From Candidatus Melainabacteria bacterium (GTDB taxonomy: Bacteria; Cyanobacteriota; Vampirovibrionia; Obscuribacterales; Obscuribacteraceae): a stretch of DNA of 64,000 nt. Where the stretch lies: assembly GCA_003151275.1 (NCBI GenBank), contig PLXC01000076.1, positions 62,001 to 126,000 on the forward strand, in the 5' to 3' direction. This document shows, piece after piece, positions 19,425-27,698 of this stretch (position 1 is the stretch's first letter; every line of letters begins with the position of its first letter). The notes under the pieces are model-generated. The model had not been told where the DNA came from and did no database searches. It saw only the letters and a list, made by a program, of their open reading frames with translations. Both the position numbers and the translations under genes were made by a program.

Positions 19425-20765
19425 TCAAACTCCTATACTCGTTCTGAAATCTCTTACTTTCTCAAAATAACCTGGGAATGCTTTTCTCAATTGTTGTGAA
19501 TATTCCGTATTTGAGCTGCCTGATACATGAGCAAACATGTCGGCCCATACTTCATGCCATTGTGCCTCAATGTCTCCTGGATATCTAGCTTCCAAACGTG
19601 CTCTGGCAGTAAATGCTTCTGTTGGGTTTTCGGCCAGGTCTTTTTCAAATTGTTCGACAAACGATGGATGAGATGAGACTGGTTTGAACGGTCTAGTCGA
19701 GCGATCACCATAATAGTCATTAACAGCGTGTCCAATTTCATGGTGCAAAGTATGTGCCACGTCTTTGTTGCGTCTTAAATCGTTTTCAAAGCCGTTGTGT
19801 TCGGCTACCCGAAGTATGTTCATATCTTTCGACCAAGTTCCATTGGCAAACACGTGATCGGCGCTAATGGACTCTGCCATGTTGTGCACTGGTTGGTAAG
19901 TCACTCTTTTTAAAAACTCTCGTTCTCCGTCTGTTAGTGGTACGTTGTCCAGTTCATCCTTAAACTCCTTCGACATGCTTCGTCCGCGTGCTATTGTACC
20001 GACCTTGTCTCTAGGACCTTCAAAGTCTTCGACGGCATGGATGACACCTTTTTCTTTGTGTAGCAAGTCCTCCATTTTTTTATTGAGAGTAGCCATCTTT
20101 TCAGAAATAGCGAATATTTTTTCTGTAGCGTGCTCCAATACGCCTGCTATCTTTGCTGCCGCAGCTTCTTCTTTTATCAAGGTACCGGCGACTGCCATTA
20201 TTTTCTCTGCCCCTGCAACAAGTGCGCCTTCTGGCACGAGTTCTGGTGCTAGCACTGTACCTATCACAGTTGGTGCGACGTCGTGTCCAAAGACGTAGCC
20301 CTTTTCTTGAGCCGATAGATGATTGAAGTGATCGAGTGATTTGGCTGCTACTGTGCCGATTGCCTCTCCGGTGTATATGGCATCTTGAGTCATTCCGTTC
20401 AAGTCGCCATGTGAGACTTTGTTGGCGATGTAGTTTGCTCCTGCTCCGGTTGCATCTATTGTTGCTTGGACAGCAGTCTTGGTGCCGTCGATTGCATGTT
20501 GAACGGTCTCTTGAGGATCAGTTATTGCTTGTCCAGCGGTTGAGACTGTTTCGTGCACGAAGCTACCCAAGCCGTTGGCAAAGCCGATAGAAAACTGACC
20601 GAAGGCGTCTAAAGCGTTAGTTGGCTGTTCTTGTGGTTTTGGATTGCCGCTTTTCCGTGATTCATGAACCTCGGCATGCAGAGACGCTGTTGGCGCGGTC
20701 TGTGCCTGGACTCTATCGGTGACTGCGTGTTGTTCAATGGCGGTCATTTTGGTTAGTAAGTCCAT
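19425..20765 (-). CDS. Polymorphic-toxin-like protein with HEIGH zinc-peptidase tip
   Basis: 446 residues. No classical signal peptide. Residues ~50-200 are Ala/Gly-rich, membrane-active-looking pretoxin sequence (AFGQFSIGFANGLGSFVHET; GTVLAPELVPEGALVAGAEK). Residues ~205-260 are helical. The C-terminal domain carries HEIGH at 342-346 with WHEVWADMFAH downstream, so two His plus a probable third ligand for zinc. A toxin/immunity reading is supported by the gene directly downstream. How it is exported is not visible. ATG 20765 lacks a strong Shine-Dalgarno site. Confidence 0.75.
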   Translation of the reverse strand: MDLLTKMTAIEQHAVTDRVQAQTAPTASLHAEVHESRKSGNPKPQEQPTNALDAFGQFSIGFANGLGSFVHETVSTAGQAITDPQETVQHAIDGTKTAVQATIDATGAGANYIANKVSHGDLNGMTQDAIYTGEAIGTVAAKSLDHFNHLSAQEKGYVFGHDVAPTVIGTVLAPELVPEGALVAGAEKIMAVAGTLIKEEAAAAKIAGVLEHATEKIFAISEKMATLNKKMEDLLHKEKGVIHAVEDFEGPRDKVGTIARGRSMSKEFKDELDNVPLTDGEREFLKRVTYQPVHNMAESISADHVFANGTWSKDMNILRVAEHNGFENDLRRNKDVAHTLHHEIGHAVNDYYGDRSTRPFKPVSSHPSFVEQFEKDLAENPTEAFTARARLEARYPGDIEAQWHEVWADMFAHVSGSSNTEYSQQLRKAFPGYFEKVRDFRTSIGV

Positions 20766-20895
20766 CGGGGAGATGTGCTTACTGTAAGCAAGAGAGTTGG
20801 CAAATATTTGGCTTTTTTGAGGTCTTCTGTGTAATCACACATTTCGCATGGAAAAGTTTGTGATTATGCTGTCTTCGTAGCTTAGGAGGTTGGAT

Positions 20896-21093
20896 ATGGA
20901 CCGGCTTATTAACCCAATCGAACGTAGCCTCTTGGATGACCTTATTAACCTCTATAACTGCGACCTTCGGAGAGAGACGCATCTAGCCTGTCCTGTAGAT
21001 TGTTTAGTCTGTGCCAAGCTGGCGATTGTGGTTGCAATTGAGCAGTATAGAGTGATGAAAGACCGTGTGCTTTCAGTAGTTGTCGATGTTTGA
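20896..21093 (+). CDS. Small Cys-motif protein (CxxxCxxC)
   Basis: 65 residues; ATG 20896 lies 8 nt after GGAGG. The motif ACPVDCLVC is flanked by an N-terminal helix (SLLDDLINLYNCDL) and a C-terminal helix (LAIVVAIEQYRVMK). The same layout (helix, Cys cluster with final CxxC, helix) recurs in the small proteins at 25359, 27699 and 60674. Possibly a small zinc-binding protein. It is first in a plus-strand run leading to ssb and the oriT. A TGTGT-N4-ACACA palindrome lies at 20828-20841 upstream. Confidence 0.7.
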   Translation: MDRLINPIERSLLDDLINLYNCDLRRETHLACPVDCLVCAKLAIVVAIEQYRVMKDRVLSVVVDV

Positions 21094-21628
21094 TCAGTTT
21101 GTATGCGTAAGTGCAATCGTGTCCGTGTCACTGAGTATCAAGTTGTATTTAGAGTTAGCGAGTTTGAGCGAATCGGTCTGTAGTACAGGTGGTGGTTTGT
21201 GGTTTGTGGTTTGTGATTTGTGGTTTGTGATTTGTTTAAGATTGCTCGATTTTCTTAGTAGTGGTCTGTGCTTTAGGGGAAATGGCAAAGCTGTTCGGCC
21301 ATTGGTTGTGATGTCCGAGATGTCTGGGAGCCGGAGACTTTGCTGCAAGTCTGTTGGGAAAGTTTTCGAGCTTGTTTGTCTCAGTTAAGAACATGCGACC
21401 GAAACTTCTTCTCCCCACTGAGCAGGAGCTCGCTTCCTTTCCTGCCCGGCTAAAAAGCCTAGCACCTCGCTCCCAGCATCAATTGGGCTGCGCTCTTAAA
21501 CGGCTGCCTCCCCGCCAGGCGCGGGTCCCCTCCATTTACGCTGCGCCTCAATTGACACTGGGGCCCAGCTTCGGTGCTTTTGGGCAGTGCTGCATGGGGT
21601 GCGCTCGCTGCTCCGTAGGAGGATTGAA
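21094..21628. other. Intergenic region with heptamer tandem repeats
   Basis: Apart from the GTGGTTT-type array (21190-21237), I see no supported gene. Frames open here are low-complexity readings of the array. The right end is the ribosome site of the RadC-like gene. Confidence 0.5.
21190..21237 (+). repeat. Tandem heptamer repeat, about six units of GTGGTTT / GTGATTT
   Basis: GGTTTGT-type units repeat without interruption, with G/A variants at one position. Heptamer tandem arrays are well known in cyanobacteria and some relatives; no function can be read from this one. Confidence 0.85.
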
Positions 21629-22111
21629 ATGAACGCTAGAACTTTGAAAAAACATCTGAAATATATGGTGCCGCAAATGCGTTTGGTCTTGGTTAAGGAG
21701 CCAGGCGCGCGGGTGGCGATTAATGGCCCGGAGGATTTAAGTAAGTTTGTCGAGCCGCTCAAGCACTACTCAGAAGAGCATTTTGTTGCTTTTCATTTAG
21801 ATGCAAAAATCAACCTAGTTGGTTATCACATCGTCTCGCATGGCACTGTCTCCAGCAGTCTTGTTCATCCGCGCGAGGTGTTCAAGGCGGCATTACTGGC
21901 CAATTCAAGCAGCATCATTGTCGCTCACAACCATCCAACGGGCTCACTAGAGCCCAGTCGAGAAGATTTCGAAGTGACTGAGATCTTGATTAAGGCGGGC
22001 GACCTGCTCGGGGTTAAGGTGCTCGATCACATCATCGTCAGTTCAAGCGGCACAAGGAGTTTGCGTGAAGACTACGGGCATTTGTGGGCGCCGTCTGGTG
22101 CGGTTAAGTAG
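21629..22111 (+). CDS. RadC-like JAMM-domain protein
   Basis: 160 residues; ATG 21629 follows TAGGAGGATTGAA, so the longer frame start at 21587 is rejected. A JAB/MPN (RadC C-terminal) domain covers most of it. The zinc signature HNHPTG (His100, His102) is followed by Asp113. The N-terminal helix-hairpin-helix of chromosomal RadC is absent. Short RadC-like genes of this kind are typical cargo of plasmids and integrative elements, often beside anti-restriction genes. The molecular role is not established. Confidence 0.88.
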   Translation: MNARTLKKHLKYMVPQMRLVLVKEPGARVAINGPEDLSKFVEPLKHYSEEHFVAFHLDAKINLVGYHIVSHGTVSSSLVHPREVFKAALLANSSSIIVAHNHPTGSLEPSREDFEVTEILIKAGDLLGVKVLDHIIVSSSGTRSLREDYGHLWAPSGAVK

Positions 22112-22214
22112 CTGAGAGCAAGAAAAGCGAAGAAAGGGTGGTGCTGGTACAGGAATTCGACCTGCACCGCTCGGTTTTGACTGTCATAAAAAAGATCAAT
22201 AAGAGGGACTAAAA

Positions 22215-22724
22215 ATGGAGCCGATTCATAAATCAGACTTAAAGAGCCAGTTTAGGCTGGTGTCAAAAATGGTGCGCAGATACGCGCGCAGTACAGAAGA
22301 TGCAGACGAAATTAAGCAGAATGTTTTTGTCAAGCTGTTGACGTCAAAGTATGTGCCGGTGTTCTTTTATCCGTGGTGGCTGTCGACTGTGGTACGCAAT
22401 GCCAGTGCCGATTTTTACCGGAGCGTCAAGCGTGAGGAGCAATGGCTCAATCGCGATGTTTGGATTTCAACGATAGGGTGTATTGAGGACAATCCATGTG
22501 TGGTATTGCCAGAAGAACCCGCGCTTGATGATAACGACGTTTTGGAAGCTGTGGTGGCAGTTTTGAAGTGTCTGCCTGAAACTGAAGCGCGTGCACTTGT
22601 CCTACATGCGCACGGGTTTACTTACGCTGATATTGCTAAATGTATGGGGGCAAAAGTGGGTACGGTGCGATCTCGTATCCATAACGGAAGAGCTAGAGCG
22701 CGGCAACTCTTGCAAGCAGTATAA
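22215..22724 (+). CDS. Sigma-70 family (ECF-type) RNA polymerase sigma factor
   Basis: 169 residues; ATG 22215 after AAGAGGGAC. The region 2-like segment lies at ~8-75 (VSKMVRRYARSTEDADEIKQNVF, WWLSTVVRNASADFYRSVKRE). The region 4 HTH lies at ~120-165 (LPETEARALVLHAHGFTYADIAKCMG, VGTVRSRIHNGRARARQLL). Spacing fits an ECF sigma factor. No anti-sigma gene is adjacent. Within the mobile core it could switch on element promoters after entry; this is inference. A 10-bp-arm hairpin follows. Confidence 0.9.
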   Translation: MEPIHKSDLKSQFRLVSKMVRRYARSTEDADEIKQNVFVKLLTSKYVPVFFYPWWLSTVVRNASADFYRSVKREEQWLNRDVWISTIGCIEDNPCVVLPEEPALDDNDVLEAVVAVLKCLPETEARALVLHAHGFTYADIAKCMGAKVGTVRSRIHNGRARARQLLQAV

Positions 22725-22743
22725 AGAAGCGCGAGCCAGAGTC

Positions 22744-22766
22744 GAGGGGCGGTAGCACCGCCCCTC
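22744..22766 (+). terminator. Hairpin after the sigma-factor gene
   Basis: GAGGGGCGGT / ACCGCCCCTC with AGC loop. No clear T-run follows, so termination is uncertain. Confidence 0.55.
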
Positions 22767-22822
22767 TGTTCGAGGTCGAGTAATGTTGTGGGAGCAAGGA
22801 TGAGATATTGTTCTGCTCAGCC

Positions 22823-22853
22823 CTAGCGCAATAGGCTGTCCTAGTGCTAACCT
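22823..22853 (+). promoter_or_regulatory. Shared upstream element, copy 1 (before NADAR gene)
   Basis: CTAGCGCAATAGG-N-GTCC-N-AGTGCTAACCT pattern. It matches 23662-23692; weaker similarity extends ~30 nt further upstream (GGAGCAAGG...CTC). It sits 100 nt before the NADAR start. Confidence 0.55.
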
Positions 22854-22953
22854 CAAGGTTCCGAGCTGATTTGGAGAAGATCAGCGGAGACAAGTAATTT
22901 TTGATCTCGTTACGTGAGTAATTTTTTTTGGCGCTGATAAGGACGAGCAACTG

Positions 22954-23532
22954 ATGAATCGTTATACAAGAGAGTCCCTTATTGAAGAAATCAAACGTGG
23001 TCAAACTTTTGAATATTTGCTTTTTTGCGGACACAAGGCTAGCAGTGATGGGTCTGTTAGTGACAGTTGCTGCAGCCAGTGGTTTCCGGCAAAATTTCAG
23101 ATTGATGGTGTCGAATATTCAACTGCCGAACATTACATGATGGCTGAAAAGGCACGTCTTTTCAAAGATGAAGAGATGCTTGAACAAATCCTGCACAGTG
23201 CAACTCCTCGGGAGGCGAAAGCTCTGGGGCGCAAAGTTCAGCATTTCGAAGATAGTGTCTGGAAAAAGCACGGTTGCGAGATCGTTGTTAAAGCGAACCG
23301 GGCTAAGTTTTTACAGAATCCTGAATTTGCAAAGTGGCTCCTTGCCACGGCGCCAAAAGTGTTGGTTGAAGCAAGTCCTTTTGATCGGATCTGGGGGATC
23401 GGCATGGCGAAATCAAACACTGAAGCCAAGGAGCCAAGTAAGTGGAAGGGGCAGAACTTGTTAGGATTCGCGCTTATGGAAGTTCGGGAAATCTTACAAG
23501 ATGAAGCGAGCCCAGAGGAAGTGAGAAATTGA
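22954..23532 (+). CDS. NADAR-domain protein (YbiA/DUF1768-like)
   Basis: 192 residues; ATG 22954 after AAGGA at somewhat long spacing. Motifs of the NADAR fold: LLFCGHKA, CSQWFPAKFQIDGVEYSTAEHYMM, ATPREAKALGRKVQHF, NPEFAKWLLAT, DRIWGIG and NLLGFALMEVRE. NADAR proteins are N-glycosidases of NAD/ADP-ribose-related chemistry; some remove ADP-ribose from guanine and act as antitoxins, and many are phage- or plasmid-borne. On this element it may counter recipient NAD- or ADP-ribose-based defence, which is inference. Confidence 0.9.
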   Translation: MNRYTRESLIEEIKRGQTFEYLLFCGHKASSDGSVSDSCCSQWFPAKFQIDGVEYSTAEHYMMAEKARLFKDEEMLEQILHSATPREAKALGRKVQHFEDSVWKKHGCEIVVKANRAKFLQNPEFAKWLLATAPKVLVEASPFDRIWGIGMAKSNTEAKEPSKWKGQNLLGFALMEVREILQDEASPEEVRN

Positions 23533-23661
23533 CGCCATTATGCTTGCTGCGCTGTTCTTGAGCGGAAGAAAGGAACAAACTAGCTTGTATATAGCAAAAG
23601 TGTTTCTTCTGCTAGGTTGGAAACGGCTCGGAGCAAGGGCAATGACAATCTTTTGGGCTCA

Positions 23662-23692
23662 CTAGCGCAATAGGAGGTCCGAGTGCTAACCT
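23662..23692 (+). promoter_or_regulatory. Shared upstream element, copy 2
   Basis: Same pattern as 22823-22853, 36 nt before the next gene start. Two copies before two separate genes suggest a common promoter or binding site. Confidence 0.55.
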
Positions 23693-23728
23693 TAGGCCTC
23701 CTTAGAAAAAACAGGGGGGATTTTAGTT

Positions 23729-23956
23729 ATGAAACGAGTGATTTTGTCGCTGCTCAGCCTAGCTATCATGGTCGGCACCACAAGTGGTGTCGATGCAAAA
23801 GACGTTAAAGTTAAAGGCTACACAAAAAAAGACGGCACGAAAGTGGAGAGTTACACACGGCACGATAAAGACTCAGACACTGTGAAAGTGAAGGGATATA
23901 CCAAAAAAGACGGCACGAAAGTGGAAGGTTACGAGCGTAAGAAAGCCACTAAGTGA
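23729..23956 (+). CDS. Small exported repeat protein
   Basis: 75 residues; ATG 23729 follows AGGGGGG. Signal peptide 1-23 (VILSLLSLAIMVGTTSG, DA). The mature part is two near-identical basic units (VKVKGYTKKDGTKVE followed by SY or GY) at ~26-42 and ~50-68, also repeated at DNA level. The unit resembles small KGYxxKDGT repeats of exported bacterial proteins. Function unknown. It lies 13 nt before the next TPR gene. Confidence 0.8.
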   Translation: MKRVILSLLSLAIMVGTTSGVDAKDVKVKGYTKKDGTKVESYTRHDKDSDTVKVKGYTKKDGTKVEGYERKKATK

Positions 23957-23969
23957 TGGAGTTTTTCTG

Positions 23970-24719
23970 ATGAGCCGATTGGGTTTTTTCTGGAGTTTAA
24001 TCGCCGTCGCCTTAGTTGCGATGCCGGCTATGGCAGACGCCTCGCTTGGGGCCATGTATGTCGAGGGAACCGACCTGGACAGGCAGGGCAAAACTAGGGA
24101 AGCGTACGGCATTGCAGAACAGATGATCGGGTCGGCTCCGAGCGACTCGATGGGGTACAAGTTGCGCGCGGAGCTTAATTACAAGCATGGAAAAACTGAA
24201 CTAGCTAAGCAAGATGCCACTAAGTGCATGGATCTTATCAATGTCCAAGTGAGCCAGATGAGCCTGCACACAGGCGCGGCGCATTCGCCGTTAAGAGCAC
24301 CGACAAATGACGCTGCTCCTGCGCAGCATGCCTCATGGCAAGATCTCTCGCCTAATGGTGCTTTGGCGATTGGAAAGTCAGGTCCAATCGATACGCTTGA
24401 ATCTGACATGAAAAACGCCCTGCGTTTGGCCAAAGCTGGAAATTGGCAAGGCGCATTGACTAGCATTAACAGCGCCATCAAAAGTGGCATGGACCCAGGG
24501 CTTAATGCAGCAGCACTGGAACAGAGGTCTGAGATCTATCAACACCTCGATCAGCCTGAGAACGCACTTGCCGACATGAAGCAATACCAAGAATTGCAAA
24601 AGCAGCACACAAAAACGTTCATCTCTAACTATCACGAGCAGGCTGTCAAAGACTCAGCCAATGGCACACCTGATCTGCGTAGTCGGGCACGAGATTTTCT
24701 GGATAATAAGACAAAGTAG
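23970..24719 (+). CDS. Secreted TPR protein
   Basis: 249 residues; ATG 23970 after TGGAG. Signal peptide 1-23 (FFWSLIAVALVAMPAMADA). TPR-like pairs at ~28-80 (GTDLDRQGKTREAYGIAEQMI; AELNYKHGKTELAKQDATKC) and ~150-215 (KAGNWQGALTSINSAIK; IYQHLDQPENALADMKQYQEL), split by an Ala/Pro-rich linker. Same architecture as the gene at 36590, which closes the mobile core on the other side. Confidence 0.8.
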   Translation: MSRLGFFWSLIAVALVAMPAMADASLGAMYVEGTDLDRQGKTREAYGIAEQMIGSAPSDSMGYKLRAELNYKHGKTELAKQDATKCMDLINVQVSQMSLHTGAAHSPLRAPTNDAAPAQHASWQDLSPNGALAIGKSGPIDTLESDMKNALRLAKAGNWQGALTSINSAIKSGMDPGLNAAALEQRSEIYQHLDQPENALADMKQYQELQKQHTKTFISNYHEQAVKDSANGTPDLRSRARDFLDNKTK

Positions 24720-24742
24720 GACAAAGTACAAAGTAGCAAGCT

Positions 24743-24762
24743 CAGGAGCCGCATGGCTCCTG
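24743..24762 (+). terminator. Hairpin after TPR gene
   Basis: CAGGAGCC-GCAT-GGCTCCTG, perfect 8-bp arms, no T-run. Confidence 0.5.
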
Positions 24763-24920
24763 GTATTGAAAAATGGGGAGCATTCTTGAATGAATGACTC
24801 GGTGCCGGGCTGGTGGACTTAGTTTATTAATCTCCGCAGAACCTGGATACTGTCATAGTCGACATGCAAAAGACATGGATTACCCATATTCATTCGTTGC
24901 GGATTACATGTATTTTTTAG

Positions 24921-24954
24921 GGCGCTGCGCGCTCGCTCCTCCGTCGCTCTAGGG
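24921..24954 (+). repeat. Short interspersed repeat, copy B
   Basis: GGCGCTGCGCGCTCGCTCCT then CCGTCGCTCTAGGG; same core as copies A, C, D and E. Confidence 0.75.
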
Positions 24955-24988
24955 TCGTCACAAAAACGCAGTGAGCTTTTTAGAGGCA

Positions 24989-25339
24989 ATGTCATCGGTG
25001 AGCGTTGTAAGAGTTGAGACGGTCAGAAGGGCGGCTTAGATAAAATATGCTTATTTTGCGAGACTTGGTGGTGGCAAAAAGGCATATTTTATCTAAGCCT
25101 GGTCGCATCCAGCGGAGATTTTAGTACTTGAGCCGCAGGCGCATCTTTTTATGTCCGGTGACACCGTTGCGACCGGCTACGCCGCTCTACACTGGATCTC
25201 GTCGTCCTCTCCACCGGCTCTCCTGATGCTACCACCAAAGTTTTTGAAGTAAAGACCAAGCCCTACGGGTGGCGAGACGCCAGTCTTGACTGCAAAAAGC
25301 TTGGGCGGTAGCCAAAAACAAGCCGGTGAAGAAGCCGGA
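24989..25339 (+). repeat. Leader module copy 1 (promoter/5' UTR-like, ~350 bp)
   Basis: First of three long, closely similar direct repeats (others 26720-27077 and 27361-27690). Order within the module: a long hairpin (25033-25099); a CGGTGACACCG palindrome; a segment with TGGCG-AGA-CGCCA and CAGTC-TT-GACTG hairpins; then CCGG-TGAAGAAG-CCGG next to a GAGG ribosome site. Each copy runs straight into a different small ORF. One-base indels between copies break any shared reading frame, so conservation is at the DNA or RNA level. Confidence 0.85.
25033..25099 (+). promoter_or_regulatory. Long hairpin of leader module copy 1
   Basis: Perfect 18-bp arms: GGCTTAGATAAAATATGC (25033-25050) and its complement (25082-25099). 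The loop itself closes by TTTTGC/GCAAAA. Equivalent hairpins occur at 26764-26829 and 27379-27441, where sequence changes keep most pairing. In single-stranded DNA such a hairpin could form a double-stranded promoter; the left arm contains TAAAAT, similar to a -10 box. Confidence 0.7.
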
Positions 25340-25358
25340 CACTATGAGGATTTAGACA

Positions 25359-25520
25359 ATGACTAACTACGAAATCGAAACGATGATGAGCGGGAGCTAC
25401 ACCCCAGAATACCCATGTCCACACAACAACGACGAACTTCGAAAACTCGGAGATTGTCGGAAGTGCTATGAAACATATCAGGATTTGATGTTTGAAATTT
25501 CGCAAGATTTCAAATCATAG
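25359..25520 (+). CDS. Cassette 1 small protein (CPH...CRKC)
   Basis: 53 residues; ATG 25359 after GAGG at the module boundary. Acidic, with CPHNND and DCRKC (CxH and CxxC) as a possible zinc site. The sequence differs from cassettes 2 and 3 apart from a similar MTN start and Cys motif in cassette 3. A terminator follows at once, so this is a one-gene transcription unit. Confidence 0.7.
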   Translation: MTNYEIETMMSGSYTPEYPCPHNNDELRKLGDCRKCYETYQDLMFEISQDFKS

Positions 25521-25530
25521 AAAAATCAGA

Positions 25531-25560
25531 ACCGAGGCATACTCTGCTTCGGTTTTTTTT
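25531..25560 (+). terminator. Intrinsic terminator of cassette 1
   Basis: ACCGAGGCA / TGCTTCGGT hairpin followed by eight T. Confidence 0.85.
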
Positions 25561-25600
25561 ATGGCTCCAATCCGCCTTTCACGAACAAAAATACGGGCAA

Positions 25601-25753
25601 AGTTTGGAACCATATGAAAGGCGCTCTGCGCCCGCTCCTGGCGTCGCTCTAAACGAATAGATCTGGTGTAATTTTTTTATGTTTAGGCAGCGCCAACAAA
25701 CTTTGGAACCATATAAAAGGGCTCTGCGGCCGTTCCTAACGTCGCTCTAAAGG
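25601..25753 (+). repeat. Tandem pair of a ~55-bp unit holding short repeat copies C and D
   Basis: TTTGGAACCATATGAAAGG (from 25603) and TTTGGAACCATATAAAAGGG (from 25702) each precede a copy of the GC-rich short repeat (25620-25653 and 25719-25753). Confidence 0.75.
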
Positions 25754-26293
25754 ACAGCCTACGCACCAGGAGAGGACGTGCCACCACTTTTGGTTTGAAT
25801 CAGCGAACCGGGTTTGTGCGTGGCAGCGTTGTTTTTGTCCCGGCGCCACAAGCTCGTAACCAAACATTTTGACCGTGACAACCTGGACGTGCCTCATTGC
25901 TGTGATTTATCCAGTGCAAGCCTGCCATTAGACATCACGCCCCTTTGCGGGGCTAAAGAACGTCTTCGCATGTTCGTCCAAGCGTCGACCCTGCCATGAG
26001 ATTTTTCAAAGCCCTCGAGATGAACCTTTGCCGCCGGAAATTTGCGGCGATCGTGCTGGTTGTCAGCGCGATTAGTTTTGAGTCGGCTCAACGTGTCGTG
26101 ATATGTGGGCGGTGTCATTCATTTGGCGTTCCTCCTTGGGCTCGTTTTGACGCCTTACGTTCGCATGACCTGATTTGACCGGCAAGGCAGACCGGGGCCG
26201 GTCCGAGGCGCTACGCGACCTTGTCAGTAAAATCAGGCGCTTCGCTCTCCTGCCATACGTGGGCATCAACCAATCCCTAAGGAGGGAACTATT
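25754..26293. promoter_or_regulatory. Long upstream region of ssb
   Basis: About 540 bp with no convincing gene. A 60-codon ATG frame at 25996 has no ribosome site. GC-rich palindromic segments such as GACCGGGGCCGGTC lie near 26190. It ends in the AAGGAGGGAAC ribosome site of ssb. Confidence 0.5.
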
Positions 26294-26638
26294 ATGAACA
26301 ACACCATCATCATTCTCGGACACGTCGGCCAGCCACCAAAACAAATCGACCTTACTGACACCAGCAAATCGCTCGTCAAATTCTCAGTCGCCGTCAAAGA
26401 ACCATCTGCAAAGGGGCAAGAAAAATCCCAGTGGTTTGAAGTCGAAGCCTGGAACGGTAATAGCGAAAACGCCTTCAACCTGATTACAAAGGGACGTGAA
26501 GTCCAAGTAACTGGCAGGCTGACACTGAACTCATACACTGCCAAAGATGGCACAAACAAGGTGGTGCCTGTAATCAAAATGCTCGGCTTCCAACTTTGCG
26601 GCAAAAAGCCGGAACAAACAGACACTGCCACAGAATAA
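26294..26638 (+). CDS. ssb: Single-stranded DNA-binding protein
   Basis: 114 residues; ATG 26294 after AAGGAGGG. An OB-fold of the SSB family spans nearly the whole chain: NNTIIILGHVGQPP, LVKFSVAVKEP, SQWFEVEAWNG, LITKGREVQVTGRLTLNSY. It is shorter than chromosomal SSB and lacks the long Gly/Pro linker and DDDIPF-type tip. The context between repeat modules and upstream of the oriT is typical for leading-region SSB genes, which coat the incoming strand and dampen the SOS response. Confidence 0.92.
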   Translation: MNNTIIILGHVGQPPKQIDLTDTSKSLVKFSVAVKEPSAKGQEKSQWFEVEAWNGNSENAFNLITKGREVQVTGRLTLNSYTAKDGTNKVVPVIKMLGFQLCGKKPEQTDTATE

Positions 26639-26663
26639 TCCCAGTCGCATAACTCAAACCAAA

Positions 26664-26685
26664 AGGGGCAGGCAACTGCCTCTTT
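26664..26685 (+). terminator. Terminator after ssb
   Basis: GGGGCAG-GCAA-CTGCCTC then TTTA. Confidence 0.75.
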
Positions 26686-26719
26686 ATCTCTTCGTGCTCC
26701 GGCTGAGAAAATTAGAACG

Positions 26720-27077
26720 ATGTCATCTGTGTTGTTTGTAAGAGTTGAGATGGTCAGCAGGGCGGCTTAGATAAAATCTGTTTTTTTGCGAGACTTGGAG
26801 GAGGCAAAAAAGTAGTTTTTATCTAAGCCTTGTCGCATCCAGCGGAGATTTTAGTACTTGAGCCGCAGGCGCATCTTTTTATGTCCGGTGACACCGTTGC
26901 GATCGACTACGCCGCTCTTTACTGGATCTCGTCGTCCTCTCCCCCGGCTCTCCTGATGCTACCACCCAGTTTTTGAAGTAAAGACCAAGCCCTACGGGTG
27001 GCGAGACGCCAGTCTTGACTGCAAAAAGCTTAGGGCGGTAGCCAAAAACAAGCCGGTGAAGAAGCCGGATACAGAGG
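26720..27077 (+). repeat. Leader module copy 2
   Basis: Aligns with copies 1 and 3 throughout. Hairpin GGCTTAGATAAAA (26764-26776) / TTTTATCTAAGCC (26817-26829) has an inner TTTTTTTGC/GCAAAAAA stem. It ends GATACAGAGG, which supplies the ribosome site of the next ORF. Confidence 0.85.
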
Positions 27078-27086
27078 GCTTCGAAT

Positions 27087-27278
27087 ATGATGATGAACTT
27101 CAAGAAGTTACTTTCGATCGTGACATTTAAAACTAACAAATTAGCCGAAAACAAAATCACTTACATGTTTAGCCAAAGAGATGATGGTCCAGTGCTCCCG
27201 AGTGTGAAGGACGTTAAATGGCTTATGGACATAATAGCCAGAGACGCTGCTCGCAGAAAAGGGGAAGGGGAGGCTTAG
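27087..27278 (+). CDS. Cassette 2 small protein
   Basis: 63 residues; ATG 27087 (three ATG in a row) 10 nt after AGAGG. Basic, helix-forming (NFKKLLSIV; VKDVKWLMDIIARDAARRK), no Cys motif. No family recognised. Its own terminator follows. Small basic leading-region proteins can be anti-restriction or anti-SOS factors; nothing in the sequence proves this. Confidence 0.65.
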   Translation: MMMNFKKLLSIVTFKTNKLAENKITYMFSQRDDGPVLPSVKDVKWLMDIIARDAARRKGEGEA

Positions 27279-27300
27279 CCAGGCTTAGCCTCCCTTTTTT
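27267..27300 (+). terminator. Terminator of cassette 2
   Basis: GGGGAGGC / GCCTCCC hairpin overlapping the stop region, followed by six T. Confidence 0.8.
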
Positions 27301-27360
27301 GGTCGCTTCCTCGGTGTGAGATGACAAAGAGCATTCTTCTTCAAAGGGGTTCGACGTAGC

Positions 27361-27690
27361 TAAGATGTGCAGAGGGGCGGCTTAGATAAAATCTGTTTTT
27401 GCGAGACTTGGTGGTGGCAAAAAGCATATTTTAACTAAGCCTTGTCGCATGCAGCCTAGATTTTAGGACTGGAGCCGCAGGCGCATCTTTTTATGTCCGG
27501 TGACACCGTTACGATCTGCTTACGCAGCTCTGCACTGGATCTCGTCGTCCTCTCCACCGGCTCTCCTGATGCTACCACCCAGTTTTTGAAGTAAAGACCA
27601 AGCCCTACGGGTGGCGAGACGCCAGTCTTGACTGCAAAAAGCTTAGGGCGGTAGCCAAAAACAAGCCGGTGAAGAAGCCGGATACAGAGG
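27361..27690 (+). repeat. Leader module copy 3
   Basis: Aligns with copy 2 from the hairpin (27379-27441, one arm mismatch) to the same GATACAGAGG end. The first ~30 nt of copies 1 and 2 are missing. Confidence 0.85.
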
Positions 27691-27698
27691 TTTACCTA

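Noticed and set aside
21080..21388. 102-codon frame over the heptamer array
   Set aside because: Its sequence is mainly translation of tandem repeats and it overlaps the end of a better supported gene.
25180..25339. Resemblance of CCGGTG...CCGG and nearby stems to cobalamin-type or cyclic-di-GMP riboswitches
   Set aside because: Only a short hairpin is shared; the conserved cores of those riboswitches are absent.
25996..26178. 60-codon plus-strand frame upstream of ssb
   Set aside because: No ribosome site and no family resemblance; likely chance frame in the ssb upstream region.
26879..27160. Minus-strand frame across leader module copy 2, and plus-strand frames (EVKTKPYGWRDASLDC) in all copies
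   Set aside because: One-base indels differ between the three copies and break every frame, so the repeats are not conserved as protein.
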